The position numbers were made by a program, and so were the translations under genes. 64,000 nucleotides of DNA, taken from contig NC_081406.1 in the NCBI RefSeq assembly GCF_030272615.1, forward strand, positions 138,774,361 to 138,838,360, written 5' to 3'. Shown here piece after piece: positions 19,935-32,359 of this stretch (positions are counted from its first letter, which is position 1; each line of letters begins with the position of its first letter). The notes under the pieces were generated by a model. That model had not been told where the DNA came from. It worked only from the letters and a program-made list of their open reading frames with translations, and did not search any database. The stretch comes from Cryptomeria japonica (Eukaryota; Streptophyta; Pinopsida; Cupressales; Cupressaceae).

Positions 19935-22900
19935 TTTTTTTTTTTTTTTTAATTTTTTTTTTTGATAAAAGTGGATAGAACCACTGAACTATATTAAATT
20001 TTAAAAGTTTTTTACAGTGACTGGTTCAAAAAGCACTGAAGGGAAAGAACCAGTAAGAAAACCCTTCAGTTTTGCTTAAGTAACACAAGCCTATTCTACC
20101 CAATACCAAATGTCCATTGGCATAGTACATCAAAAAACCCATCCCAATTACATAAGCAGCATTAGATATAAAGGAAGCCGCCAACAGAAGCATATAGAAG
20201 GAAGATTAAAGTATGATCACCAAAGGATGCATATCCATTGCTGCCAAAAACACCAGTTTGAACCGCCCTTGACTATGAAATAGAATTCTCCAAACCACTG
20301 GTTAGAATGATACCACATAGCAGAAATGAAACCATAATTAGAGACCCTATCAAAATAAACATTGTGATCAAGCATAGCAGAACCCACACCAAAGAAAAGC
20401 CACACCAAATAAGGAGGTTGATGAAGACTACAACTATGCCCTTCTTTACTTCAAATATTCCAAAACCGAGGAAGGGATCTCATCCACACTTACCTCCCGC
20501 ATATTAGCTTCACTGTCAATGGCTAAGTTAGCCAAGAAATCTGCAATCTTATTCACTTCCCTATAATAGTGGGAAATAAAAAAGGAATCAAAAAAATCTA
20601 ATTTTTGCAAAATATGATCAAGTATATATTGTAATTGCCAACAATTCGACTTCTTTTTCATGACACTTTGAATAATAACCATAGAATCACCCTCAATTAT
20701 CAAGTCCTTAATTCCCAAAGATATAGCCATATCCAAACCAAAGGGCAAAGCAAAGAATTCTGCACAATTGTTAGACTTGAAACCAATCGCATGACAACGA
20801 GCCTGCACAAATCTTACCTTATGATCATAAATTACCATACCTGCCCCTGCCAAGCTAGGGTTCCCACGAGAAGCACCATCAAAATTCAATTTAAAGTGCC
20901 CTTGCGGAGGAGGTTTCCAGCAAGAAAAATTTCTCTTACTTATAGAATTAGTCTTATTTAAAATAGATCCATGAGAAGGTAACACTGATAACATTATCCA
21001 AACTCGAGTTACCCTACCATCCCAATGAGAAAAAGAGGTAAGGGTTTCCAAATTCTTATAGATAAAAGACAAAGCAACTTCAGAGATGGAAGATTCAATC
21101 CTCAATAAAACCTCAGCCAAGGAAGAACTTGTTTGTTTAAAAATCCTATTATTACGCTCTAACCAAATATTCCAAATCACAATAGATGGAGAAATAATCC
21201 AAAGAAATGCATAGAAAGATGAGGCAAATAGGAGAGGCCAGGCTCTAAAGTGGGAAAGGAGATCCTTACCAATAACAAATGATAGATTAAGCTTTTCAAA
21301 CAACCACTGCCAGCAAGCATAGGCAAAATCACAGTGAAGAAACAAGTGTGCAGAGGATTCTAAATTTTTATTACAAAAGACACAAGAAAATACTGCAGTA
21401 ATACCCAACCTGTCCAACCTCATTCTTGTAAGGACCCTATCCTGCACTGCTAACCAAGAAAAAGCACCAGCCTTTGGGAGGCAAGCCATATGCCAAAACA
21501 GCTTGTATGGCCAAGTAGATAAATCTTTAGCAACCAAGAGAGAATTATAGCCATCCTTAACTGTGTACTTACCAGAGATATTCCTTGTTCAGGTAAGCTC
21601 ATTGTTAGCATCAGAAAGAATTATTACTCTCTCCTTCAACATCTTTTCATATTCCAATTTCACATTTTGATCAATATCTAAAAACTCAATTGATTTCCAT
21701 TTTGCCACCTTAAGATTCCCACTATACTCAATTTCAAAATAATCAACCACAAAGACACCCCAAAGGGAAGAAAGAGTGGAAATTAAAGGAGAGCAATCCC
21801 TCGAGTTCACCAAAGGGGGATGTCCATTCCAAACTTCCTCCCAAAACCTGACCTTTCTACCATTATGAACAATCCATGAGAGATGAGGCAAAATCACTGA
21901 TCTACATTTACATAGAAAATTCCAAATAGTTGAACCAGACGGTAAATTAGAAACTTGAAAGACATACTCTCTTGGTCCGTTATTTAAATATTTAGCAAAC
22001 ACAATTTGTGCCCAAAAGGAGAATGGTCTCTCATACAATTTCCAAACCAACTTACCACCTAAGGCTAAATTCTGACTTTCCAGACTCCTAATGCCTGTGC
22101 CCCCAAGGTTCTTAGGCAAACAAACTTTATCCCATGCTACCAGAGGGAGTTTCTTCTTACGTTCTTTATTATTACTCCAAAGGAAGGACCTAAGAGTATC
22201 TTGCAAACTAACAAGAGCCTCTTTCGGAGACTGCAAAACAGACATGAGATAAATAGGAACAACATTTAGGACAAACTTAATAAGAACAATCTTACCAGCC
22301 AAAGATAACCATCTATGATTCCAGGATAGGATCCTTCTAGAGATAACTGAAATGATCTTATCCCAAAACTCAACTCTATCCTTCTTAATGAAGAAAGGTA
22401 TACCAAGATAAGAACAAGGAAGATTTCTAGATGCAAATCCCCAAAAAATCTTCAATCTATCCTGAACCAATTGTGAAGCATGAAAGAAAAAAATCTTTGA
22501 CTTATCAACATTGACTCTCTGACGAGAAAAGGATGCATAATTCTGTATTATCCCCTTTATCACTCTTGCCTCACCCAAAGAGGCCTGACCAAATAACAAG
22601 GTATCATCTGCAAACAAGCAATGCGAAATGCTTTGTGGAACATTATGAATCCTAATTCCCTTCCAAAGCCCTTCCATCTTAGCGGCTCTTATAGCCCAAC
22701 TGAACGTTTCAGCTAGAAGAATGAACAAGAAAGGAGACAGGGGATCCCCCTGCCTCAAACCCCTAGAAGAGGAGAAAAAACCACAAGGGGAGCCATTAAT
22801 TAGAACCGAGAACCTTGCAGAAGAAATACAAGCATGAATCCATTTGACCCATGCCTTGGAAAAGCCCAATTTAAGTAGAACAACACACAACGCCCCCCAT

Positions 22901-24701
22901 TCTACTCTATCATATGCTTTCATCATATCTAATTTGAGGATCATGGTTGGGATTCTCTGAGTAGAAATTGAATGCAGAACCTCATGCGCCACTATAGCTC
23001 CCTCTGTTGTCTCCCTTCCTGGAACAAAACCACCTTGTTTTAAAGAAATGATCCTAGGCAGAATTTTAGCCAACCTTAAAGAAATAGCCTTGGTAAAAAT
23101 CTTGTACAAAGTATTACATAAAGCAATACGGCGAAAATTAGCAAATGTCTTGGTAACCTCTTTTTTAGGAATAATTGCAATCATTGTAGTATTAAGCTCT
23201 TTCAAAACAGACCTATTCCTTCTATCTTCCTCAAGGGCCAATAAAACATCATTCCCCACAAAATCCCAACATTTCTGAAAAAATAAAGGAGTAAATCCAT
23301 CCAGTCCCGAAGCCTTATCAGGGTTCATTGCAAAAACAACATTCTTAACTTCATCCAAAGAAAAAGGAGACATCAACATTTTATTATCTTCCGAAGATAC
23401 TAAAGAAGGAATATTAGAAGAAATATTATTATGAAGATCTCCATGTTCCGAAGACAATAGTGACTTAAAAAACCTAATTGCCTCTGAAGCAATATCCTCC
23501 TGTTCTGTTAAAAGTCTGTCATTTGGACACTCAATACAAGATATCCTATTTCTACTTCTCTTAATTTTTGTTGAAGAGTGAAAAAAAATTGTATTTCTAT
23601 CACCATCTGAAAGCCAGATCTCTCTCGATTTCTGTCTCTAATAGATTTCTTCTCTGGACAAAACTTCTTCAAGCTCTACTTTTAGCAATTTTAGTTCATC
23701 AAAAACAAGAGGCACCATACCATGTTGAATCACATGTGAATTAAGACATTCAATCATATCTTGAATCCTCTGTTTTTCTTGAAAGATGTTCTTAAAATGC
23801 AAGATATTCCAATCTCTAATATTAAATTTCAAAAATCTCAACTTCTTAGCAATCTAAAACATTTGGGATCCAGAGCAATAAGGAGCAGAACTCCACCATT
23901 TTTTGAGCAAAGGCAAAAAGGAAGAATCTCTAAACCACATAGGTTCAAATTTAAAAGGTGACTTAAAAGGAGCTTTATCTTCCATAATTGATAGGGAAAT
24001 TGGAAAATGATCTGACCCCGAAACTGGAAGAATAGAGGAAAAAAATTCGAACTTTGAATCAATCCAAACATCTGATAACAAAAACTGGTCTAACCTTTCT
24101 GCAATCTGAGAAAAATTTCTTCGCATATTTGTCCATGTGAAAATCCCATTTTGAAACTGACAATAAAAAAGACACATGTCCTTAATGAACATCCCAAAGT
24201 CTTCCATAGTTTTTTTATTAGGAAGAATACCTCTTTTCTTTTCTCCCAAGTCAGTGATAGCATTGAAATCCCCCCCAAAGATTATAAAGGGACCATGCCT
24301 TAAAGGGGAGGAAATCCTCTTAAGTTCTCCCCATAATTTATTCTTCCTTTGAATACCAGAAGGAGCATAAATATTAAAAAGCCAAAACTTAACCTTCGAA
24401 AGCTTGCTTTTAACTAAGGCCAACATCTAGTTTACAGTAGAAGCAACTAGCTCAACCTCAATGTTATAGTTATTCCAAAGCAATGTCAAACCCCCTGACG
24501 CACCACAAGCTAGAGAGGAGAGGAATTCCCACTTTCTCCAAGAAGAAAAAACCAAACCAGCAGATTCCTTTGACAATTTTGTCTCTTGCAACATGAAAAT
24601 ATCACACTTAACTAAGTCCATCTGGGACTTAATTAAGTGCCTCTTGTTAGGGGCATTTAAGCCCCCAACATTCCAAGATATAATTCTCATTGCTCTCAAG
24701 G
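19935..24701 (-). mobile_element. L1-type LINE retrotransposon, 5'-truncated at the ORF2 start
   Basis: The element lies between 16-17-bp target duplications. It ends on the minus strand in a poly(A) tail, seen as T runs at 19935-19963. Its 5' end is only 11 bp before the ORF2 start codon at 24690, so ORF1 is absent. ORF2 contains an AP-type endonuclease, reverse transcriptase, Cys-rich zinc-binding region and an RNase H, the order of plant L1-like elements. The terminal structure makes the boundaries reliable. Confidence 0.93.
20446..24690 (-). pseudogene. LINE ORF2: endonuclease, reverse transcriptase, RNase H (four stops)
   Basis: One frame runs from ATG at 24690 (MRIISWNVGGLN) to the stop before 20446, broken only by TAG at 24427-24429, 23854-23856 and 23638-23640 and TGA at 21589-21591; no frameshift is needed. 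Endonuclease motifs are SWNVGG, LQETKLS, GGDFNAI and SGSDHFPI. Reverse transcriptase motifs are DKASGLDG, LKLDMMKAYDRV, GLRQGDPLSP and the active site FADD (22603-22614). A zinc-binding C-x2-C...H-x4-C region (about 21300-21400) follows. The RNase H has NFDGASRGNPS, CAEFFAL, IEGDSMVI and EVNKIADFLA, so its Asp/Glu set is intact. The stops are single transitions from CAG or TGG. The element was mobile when it inserted and is now dead. Confidence 0.92.
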
Positions 24702-24717
24702 ATTTAAACTCTAACAT
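24702..24717. other. Target-site duplication of the LINE, 5' side
   Basis: ATTTAAACTCTAACAT, partner of 19918-19934. Confidence 0.85.
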
Positions 24718-25021
24718 ATTAGTCATCCAAGCCAATCTAATTAAGCTTTATTCTAATTATCATGCTAAAATCAACCAAGAGGATAATCAAAATCATGATC
24801 ATGATGCTCATGTGACCAACCAATATTTTACAAATCGCTAGTTTGGTCAATACTAAGAATCCAACACATCTAGGTATAATTCATAATATGTTCATCAACA
24901 AGTCATTTAGCGTAGAGATATTCAAGCTATTAATAGTAATAATAATTCATCTATTGTCTCTAGTGCATGCACCTCCTCTCCATTCTCCACTATCAATCTA
25001 TCTTCAACCATTATAACTTTT

Positions 25022-25335
25022 TGTTAGAGTAATCATTTATTAGCTAATAATTATTTATTTAATTATTAGTCTAGTATACTCTATGCTTAAGCTAAACTTA
25101 GGAATCTTACAATTCTTTAGGGTTTCGAGTATCCTTTTATAAGGATTCTCTCTTTGTATTTCCATAACAACTATAATTATTGAATTGCATTCTTGTTGCA
25201 CAATCAATATGACTCCTCTTTTCTGGATCTCTGAATTCTGGCCTCCATAGCTTTTTTGCTTCTCTCCTTCTATGACAGGTTTGCATGCAGGTGATCTTTG
25301 GGAGTTGTAGAGTTGATTTTTCCTCAACTCCAATA
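25022..25335 (+). repeat. 5' LTR of the 2.3-kb element
   Basis: Starts TGTTAGAGTAATCA, contains TTATTTATTTAATTATTA and GGGTTTCGAGTATCC, ends CAACTCCAATA before the primer site. It lacks a 15-bp segment (TTCTCCTTTAAGG-type) present in the right LTR. Confidence 0.9.
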
Positions 25336-25390
25336 TGGTATCAGAGTTGTAGAGTTGATTTTTCTTCAACTCCAATATGGTATCAGAGCT
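25336..25390 (+). other. Primer binding site, duplicated in tandem
   Basis: TGGTATCAGAG occurs at 25336-25346 and again at 25378-25388. The 42-bp unit containing GTTGTAGAGTTGATTTTTC and CAACTCCAATA is repeated, so the LTR end and the primer site both occur twice. The second copy continues as GAGCTC, closest to the usual plant site. Confidence 0.8.
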
Positions 25391-26985
25391 CTAGATCTTC
25401 ATGCCCCTATTCTCTTCATGAGATTTTTTGGGCCTTGTTCTTCAGATCTGTGTATTCAGGGGTTTGTGCAATTGTTTTTATCCATTTTTGGGGTACCTGA
25501 CTTTTGGGTACATTTTGGTGCCAAAAGGACCTCACAGTTGGATTCAAAAGGTTGATTCCATGAATTTTGATATATAATTTGCCTATTTTTGATGACAAGG
25601 GCATCTGGGACATGATTTTTTATTGGCATATTTTTCGAGGCACGAAAATCCATACAACTGTACCTGCAAATGCGTAAAAAAAAATTCGTCAAATTTTTTT
25701 TTAACCCTTTTTATGCCCTAAAAGAGGGGTTTTTTTCCTTTTGGTTGTAGCTTGGTCACACGGAGGTGCTTTTTCAAAAACCTTATATCGTCGGAAAGCT
25801 TTATCCAGTTCTGGAGGTTTGAACTTTTGATTTTTGTTTTTTGATAGCGTTTTTTGTTGTCAAAACCAGAGGTTCATTTTTGCACTCCTAGAGACATAAC
25901 TTGAGCATTCGAACTCCATTTTATCACAAACTTTATATTGTTGAAAAGCTTGTTTTGTGTTCTTTCCATTCATATGAGTTTTCTTTCCAGAATCTGTTCT
26001 AGGTATATTTTATTTAGTTTTTTGCTTTTTAGCACTCTGGTGAATATCTTGGATGTTTCAGGTCCTGGGATCTCCTTCTTTCAGTAGGATGTCTCATCTT
26101 TGGTTGTTCTTTATATTTCTAGTCTTATGTCTCTTCTAATCAGTGTAGCATTTTATTTATGAAAACACACTAAGATAAAGTGTCATCATACATTGTATAC
26201 TTGGGATCTTGCACATCTTGTGCTTTATTGTACATGCACTACTTATAAAGTGCCATGGGGGATTGATGTTTGCCTTTGTTTGCCATCCACCTTTGTCACA
26301 TGAGTGTTCCTTCCATGACATTAGCCTCATGATGTGTGTCAAGTGAGTGTTCCTTCCATGACACTATGTACTTTCTCTGCACCTTCAATGTTCCTGGTTC
26401 TTCATCATGCAGTTCTTGGTGGCCATTATTTTCAGTGTACCTATCCCTCTCCCTTTTCAGCATTATGGGGAGGTTTGTCCTATTGTTCTAATGCTTCCTT
26501 GGTTCGATTGATCAGCTCTTCAGGCTTTGGTGTTTCATGCCATCTGTATCTTCGAGTTTAGTTGTTTGTCTTTGTTTTCCATCTGATTTGAGTAGTGTCA
26601 TTTGAGGACACTCATGCAGATTACAATCTTCTCTGCCTAGTCATGTTCTATTTCAGTGGGAGTTCTTCAGATCAACAATTACTCTTCAACAATGTTTGCA
26701 GCTATTTCATGCTTCAGTGGTGTTCTTCATGCTTTTCTTTTTGTTCCTATCTTCTGGAACACTCTTGTTTGGAGGCTTCTTAGTCCTTCACTTGAGCTTT
26801 CATCTCTTCTTGGAGAGGAGTTTTGTTCCCACAGGTTTTTCTCCATTTTCTCCACTTTACAGAGATTTTTATTGTACTTGGGTATCTCATCAGGCCTAGT
26901 TGTCGAGACCCATTATTGCTTTCCTGCATTTTATATATGTTTTTTTATTCCTTAGTTGTTTTTTAGCTACTCCCTAAGTTCATCT
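25391..26985 (+). other. Non-coding interior of the 2.3-kb element
   Basis: T-rich sequence without a protein-coding frame of known type. It includes two phrases, CTTATATCGTCGGAAAGC (about 25784) and GACATAACTTGAGCATTCG (about 25900), related to phrases at 34080 and 55660. The right part is rich in TTCTTCA and GTTCTTC runs. Confidence 0.6.
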
Positions 26986-26995
26986 TAAGGCAGGG

Positions 26996-27324
26996 TGTTA
27001 GAGTAAAATTTTATTAGCTAATAATTATTTATTTAATTATTACTCTATTATACTCTATGCTTAAGCTAAACTTAGGAATCTTACAATTCTTTAGGGTTTT
27101 CTCCTTTAAGGTTTCGAGTATCCTTTTATAAGGATTCTCTCTTTGTATTTTCATAACAATTGTAATTATTGAATTGCATTCTTGTTGCACAATCAATATG
27201 ACTCCTCTTTTCTGGATCTCTGAATTCTGGCTTCCACGGCCTTTTTGCTTCTCTCCTTCTGTGACAGGTTTGCATGCAGGTGATCTTTGGGAGCTGTAGA
27301 GTTGATATTTCCTCAACTCCAATA
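26996..27324 (+). repeat. 3' LTR of the 2.3-kb element
   Basis: Begins TGTTAGAGTAAAAT and ends CTCAACTCCAATA; near-identical to the left LTR over most of its length, so insertion is moderately recent compared with its neighbours. Confidence 0.9.
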
Positions 27325-27362
27325 CTTTTATTACTAGTACTCACTCACATAGTAACTTTCAC

Positions 27363-27364
<2 letters not shown>

Positions 27365-27398
<34 letters not shown>
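27365..27398. repeat. AT dinucleotide microsatellite
   Basis: About 17 uninterrupted AT units, 40 bp beyond the right end of the 2.3-kb element. Confidence 0.95.
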
Positions 27399-27401
<3 letters not shown>

Positions 27402-30400
27402 TTTACCCCCACATAGTGTATGTCCTTTTTCCACCTCTCCCCTTCTCACGACCTTCCTCCTTGTTGGAACCCCATTTTGATTTGTCTCATTTTTTCTTTA
27501 ATCTACTCCAAAGGTTGTATATTTTACTTCATTTCACCCATCATTGATAACCAAACTGGGATATCTCCAATTGGATACCTATGTTGAAATATTGCCTAAG
27601 GGTATTATTTCAATGTGTGATAATAAAATCTCTTTGTAAAATGTGTTAATGAGATTCTTTATAGTCATTACCTAGTTGTTTAACTTTTCCATGAATGTTT
27701 TAATCTTTATCTCTAGATCGTTAGTTCCTCTAGGATCTCCATCCAATTTCCTCTCCCCCTATTAAGTGTTTTAGTTTCTTGTCAAGCCTTAGAACTTGAC
27801 AAGAACTTTGGACTTAAGTTGTAATTCACTTCCACTTCTTTAGCCTCATCCAACCTTTCCTTTCATCCCCTAACAGACTTTGAGCTTTGAGAAGGAATTA
27901 GGACTTGGAACCTTAAAGTTCCAAGTTCTTGTTTCTTTCTACTCCCCATGGCCCCTTCTCAAGTTTCCTTGTATATTTTTACCAAACATCGAGACCCGCC
28001 ATGAAATTAGAGATTCAGGTTCCAACTATAATGTTCCCACATGCTACGTGTTTCGCCCCCCAAAGCTTCTATCTATCTTTGTTTCCTCTCAAACATCAAA
28101 TCTAGGTTGGAAACTAGAATTTAGATGATGTAGTACCTATTTTTCTATTTTTCTTCGAAGTTCAATCCTTGCTAGTTCATTCCCTTATTCTTCCCTATCA
28201 AACCTCATGTCCCAATAAGAACTTGGAACTCTAAGTTCTAGCTCCTTGGTTTTCCTTAATGTCTAATCCTCAATTCTTGTATTATCCTTCATGTTGGACT
28301 TTAGGCCCCAACTATAACTTGAAACCTAAATTTTTTATTTTTAGTTCCATCCAACTGACTTCCACAAATATTTTATCCTCTTTTCCCTTTCAAATATTAG
28401 GTCCCAGTTAGAATCTATAACTCAAAGGTTTTGGTTCTAATTCCCTATTCTCTCTAGTGATCAAAAGCTCATCTTTCTTTAGTATATATTATGATTCCTT
28501 ATTTGTCCCTTGATCTTGCAATATCCTTTCAAACTTCAAACTTCACCTATAACTTGGAACCTCTTATTCCAATTTCCCCTTCTACCCTAAAGCTTGACAA
28601 CTAACCAACTTATTTCTAGGTCCAACTTTTACCCTGAACCTTGAATCCATCCTATGTAGGTCCAAGTTCCCCTTTCTATCCCAAGACTAACAATCACCAA
28701 TTATAGTAACGCTTTAGGTTCCTTCTAGGATCCAAACGCTAACATAATAGATTTTAAGCATCTAATTTCCTTATTCAATTCTATGGATCAAGGCTGATCA
28801 AGATGGGGAAATGTTTCATGTTTCATGGTTCAAGGTTTCTTTCAAAACCAAACCCTTGATAGTGTAGCATATATTTCTAGGTTCTGAGTTCTTTCCAAAA
28901 CCTAAACACCACTGGGCACTAGAAAACCATTGTCACATGCCAAGGCTCACCCAACTACCAACACTAATTTCACCCGCTTTCTTTCCTCCTGTTGATACCA
29001 TTAATGATTATAAGTGGTGCCCACAAATTTCCTTCTGTACTCCATGGGAACATGCATACATAATGGATTCCATATTTAAATGGAAAAATTTAATTAAAAA
29101 ATTGATGTATAGGGATGGATGCCCCCTACAACAATTTTTATCACACTTTCATTTTTTATTTTTACAAGGATGGGAAAATTAACTTGGAGAACATACAAGA
29201 AACACTTCTAGGAAACTAGGGTTTCTATTTCAATTAAAGGGGGAAAAATTATTGTATTTTCATGATCTAGGTTAGTCCCAAATTTTTAATGAAACTGTAA
29301 TCCTTGAAGAATAATTTTAAAGTGTAGAATTAACCATAATTATCTCCACTAATATTATGTTCATTTCTAGATGTGTGATCAATTTATCAACCACATGATT
29401 GTAGAAAACTTGAAAATATTTTGCATGGTAACTCTTCAAAAAAATGAAGGAAATGTTTAGGTTTATCTATGGTATATTTTAGAATTTCTATCATTTATTT
29501 GAGTGTATGTATAGAACCTAATTTATTTGTATAGTCTAACATGCATAGTCTTTAGTGAAACCTTCATTAAGGTGTCACAATTTAATTTCAATCATTACAT
29601 GTTTTAAATGAATCTATGAGTTTTATACTCCAATGGAATTGGCATCAATTCATTTTTAAACTCCATTTCTCATCACTCCAACACATAAACATTTTTTTTG
29701 TTTTTTATCATTTTATTTTAACCATGTTGTACCAATGTTTGGCTTTCAAGTATAAGTGTATAAGAACTATAGAGATTTCTATATTCATATCATTAAACCT
29801 TATTCTTGATAATAAAAAATTATACTATAAAAGGGTGCGTAGCCTTGATTGTTAAACTAACATATAGGTATATTGTAGAATTGATATAGGGATACACTAT
29901 GTAACAGGTATAATTTGTAGCAAGTAAATTGTTCAATCCTTGAATTATCCATTCTTTATCACCTTAGGGAAACCCCTCAGTAGAACCAAAAGTGAAGGAG
30001 GTCTTACCCACCTTAATAATTGCTCCTAAATCACCTATTCCAAACATAGGTTCTGTGATACTCTTTCCAATTTTGACGTGCCCTTATCAATTTGGAGACT
30101 ATTCAATCTTAGGGATTTTGGATTCATAGCTTAGATCACTTAAAAAATGATTTCGTTATTGAGGATGCAAAAATAGATTCAATTTGAAGACTCGAGTTAA
30201 TTAATAACTATGATCTGAAGTAGGAAAATTGGTCTTTGGTTTATACAAGATCAAAACCTTTCTGATAAAGGTTGATTTCTCCAAATTTTAGTATCAACAT
30301 CCCTATCAAGCATAGATATAAATCATTTGCAAATGCATGACATAAACGGGAAGAAATAGTTATCCAAAGGTCAAAAAGTGTCTAATGTGATTTCCCTAAT

Positions 30401-31099
30401 GTGAGGAGATGATAGGAACAATAGAAGGCTAATAATCAAGGTACATTATCTTTATATAATTCTTAAAGTGCCAAAAAATTAGGTACTTTAGTTAGAAGAT
30501 ATGTATAAAATATTGTACCAATATACATGTTAAATGATTCAACTAATAATAGGATTAGAACTAGTAGGAGAACCTTTAGGAATGATTATGGTAGGCCTAG
30601 AAATGAGATAAATATTGATATATGAATAGAGAAACATCCCAAAATCTACATCAATGTTTTTTTTACATGAATTTTCATCTTCATCCATGTCTAACAAAGT
30701 CGAGGGGAAACCATCATAACAATTATCATACCTTGTCTTGGGAAACCAAGCAAGAGGTATAAACTATGTTTTGTGATGTTGATCCAACCACTCAATCAAA
30801 AAATGAACATACAGAAAGGGAATTTGATTATCTCACAGACTTGATCAATTTATACAAATATAATATGATATAGAAGCACAGATTGCATTATAGAATGGTC
30901 AACTTTTTTAACAATCCCAATAGATGAACTAATATCAAAATGTTGCAAAACAATAGAATATGAATCAAAATAATGCATAAAATCTTCTAAATCAATGGGT
31001 GCATAATGTATAATAAAATTAGCAAAACTCCCAAGAATTAGATATTTTCTTTAGTGAGACTGCAATTGGGATTAGAAAGATACAAACAACTTGAATTTA
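27399..31099. other. Gene-poor stretch with a degenerate repeat family
   Basis: Between about 27760 and 28720 the phrase ACTTGGAACCT..AAAGTTCCAAGTTC recurs in weakened form several times, roughly every 100-150 bp. At 27904-27930 it forms a perfect 9-bp stem (ACTTGGAAC...GTTCCAAGT). The rest is AT-rich with no supported gene; frames at 28937-29182 and 29616-29855 show no domain. Confidence 0.5.
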
Positions 31100-32061
31100 G
31101 TGGCATTCTAGGTTATCCTAATCTCATTATAAATGAGATTAGAGGAAAAATGCCTAAATTACAAGGTAAAAATTCTATTGTTGTTGATGATCATTTGAGG
31201 CACTTAATTGATGTGATAGATGAATATTAATTTAAAGATGAAGATATCATGATGAAACTCCTTATGCATTCACTAGAGGAGAATGAAAAAATAGTAGTAT
31301 AAAATCCCTCTAGATAGTATTGTAGACTTGTGGGATAATTTTATGAGAGTTTATAGACTGCAATACAAAGAAAGAGTGGATTCAAAATTTGTAATATGTG
31401 AGTTGACTACTTTAAAGAAAGAGGTCAATGAGGTAGTTGTTGATTTTAACAATGGGTTTATTATGAAAATATGGAAAGTGCCTCCCCATGTGGGGCCACA
31501 TGAACCTATGCACCTTGTTCTATATTGTGGATATATTACAAGATAATATTCCTTAAACGTTGAGGGAAGCTTATGTAGTGGTTATCAATACAGAGAGTAA
31601 CTTGAGAGCATCTGTAAAGACAACAAAAGGGATAATGTAAAACTTTAAAAACTAGGTGCAAAAAAATTCTAGTAATCTTCTCATTGCCGAGGAAAATTTG
31701 GACAAGTTAATGGGGACCATGAAGGATCTCGTATATCAAGTTGTGAAGAATGATAAAGGTTTGTCTTCTAACAATGTTGCCACACACTTCAGTGAAGGTC
31801 ATAGATTGCATAATAGACTTTATAACTATGAATTGTCTAAAATACCTAGAAAAAATTATAATCAATTGGTCCCAAGGAATATGAACCAAGGATACCAAGA
31901 TAGAAACACCTTTGATCCCTTGAGGAAGGATGGTATGAATCTTCAACAAGATTCATTTTGATGTGATATCTGTTACTTACCTCATAATCAATCAAAATGT
32001 GTTGTTGCTACAACACTTAAGGATGAGAAAGGATTCCAAGAACATGAAGGTACACCCAAAC

Positions 32062-32359
32062 CAAGGGGGCTTCACTTGATAGGCAATATTATATCACGTG
32101 CATTCATATTGGGGGGTTTAATATCTCAAAAAATGAGGGTACAATATATTGCCTATTGGTGAAAATAGGGGGTTTTTTAATTCGGGCTATGAAAAAAATC
32201 AATATTTGGTAAAAATAGGGGGCTTTTAATTCAGCCTGTGTATTGGGAGGGGGTGACAAAAAAGGAGTTTAGGGCAATATTTTTTGAAAATAGGGGGATT
32301 CTTTAGTATACCATGAACACACATGCTATAACCCAGGTTCACTAAGTGAAGCCCCCGTG
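32062..32359. mobile_element. 298-bp hAT-like MITE inserted in the gypsy fossil
   Basis: The ends are inverted repeats of 16 bp with one mismatch: CAAGGGGGCTTCACTT on the left and the complement of CACGGGGGCTTCACTT on the right. The 8-bp sequence ACCCAAAC flanks both sides (32054-32061 and 32360-32367). An 8-bp duplication and CA-G-rich termini fit the hAT superfamily. There is no transposase. The interior has two related phrases, AAAATAGGGGGTTTTTTAA and AAAATAGGGGGCTTTTAA. Confidence 0.85.

Larger units (their letters stand above)
25022..27324 (+). mobile_element. Non-autonomous copia-like LTR element (2.3 kb) with CTTTT duplication
   Basis: Two matching LTRs (25022-25335 and 26996-27324) start TGTTAGAGTAA and end CTCAACTCCAATA. 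CTTTT flanks both ends (25017-25021 and 27325-27329). A tRNA-iMet primer site follows the left LTR and a purine-rich AAGGCAGGG precedes the right one. The 1.6-kb interior has no gag or pol motif in any frame. It must have used proteins of another element, as TRIM and LARD elements do. Confidence 0.9.
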
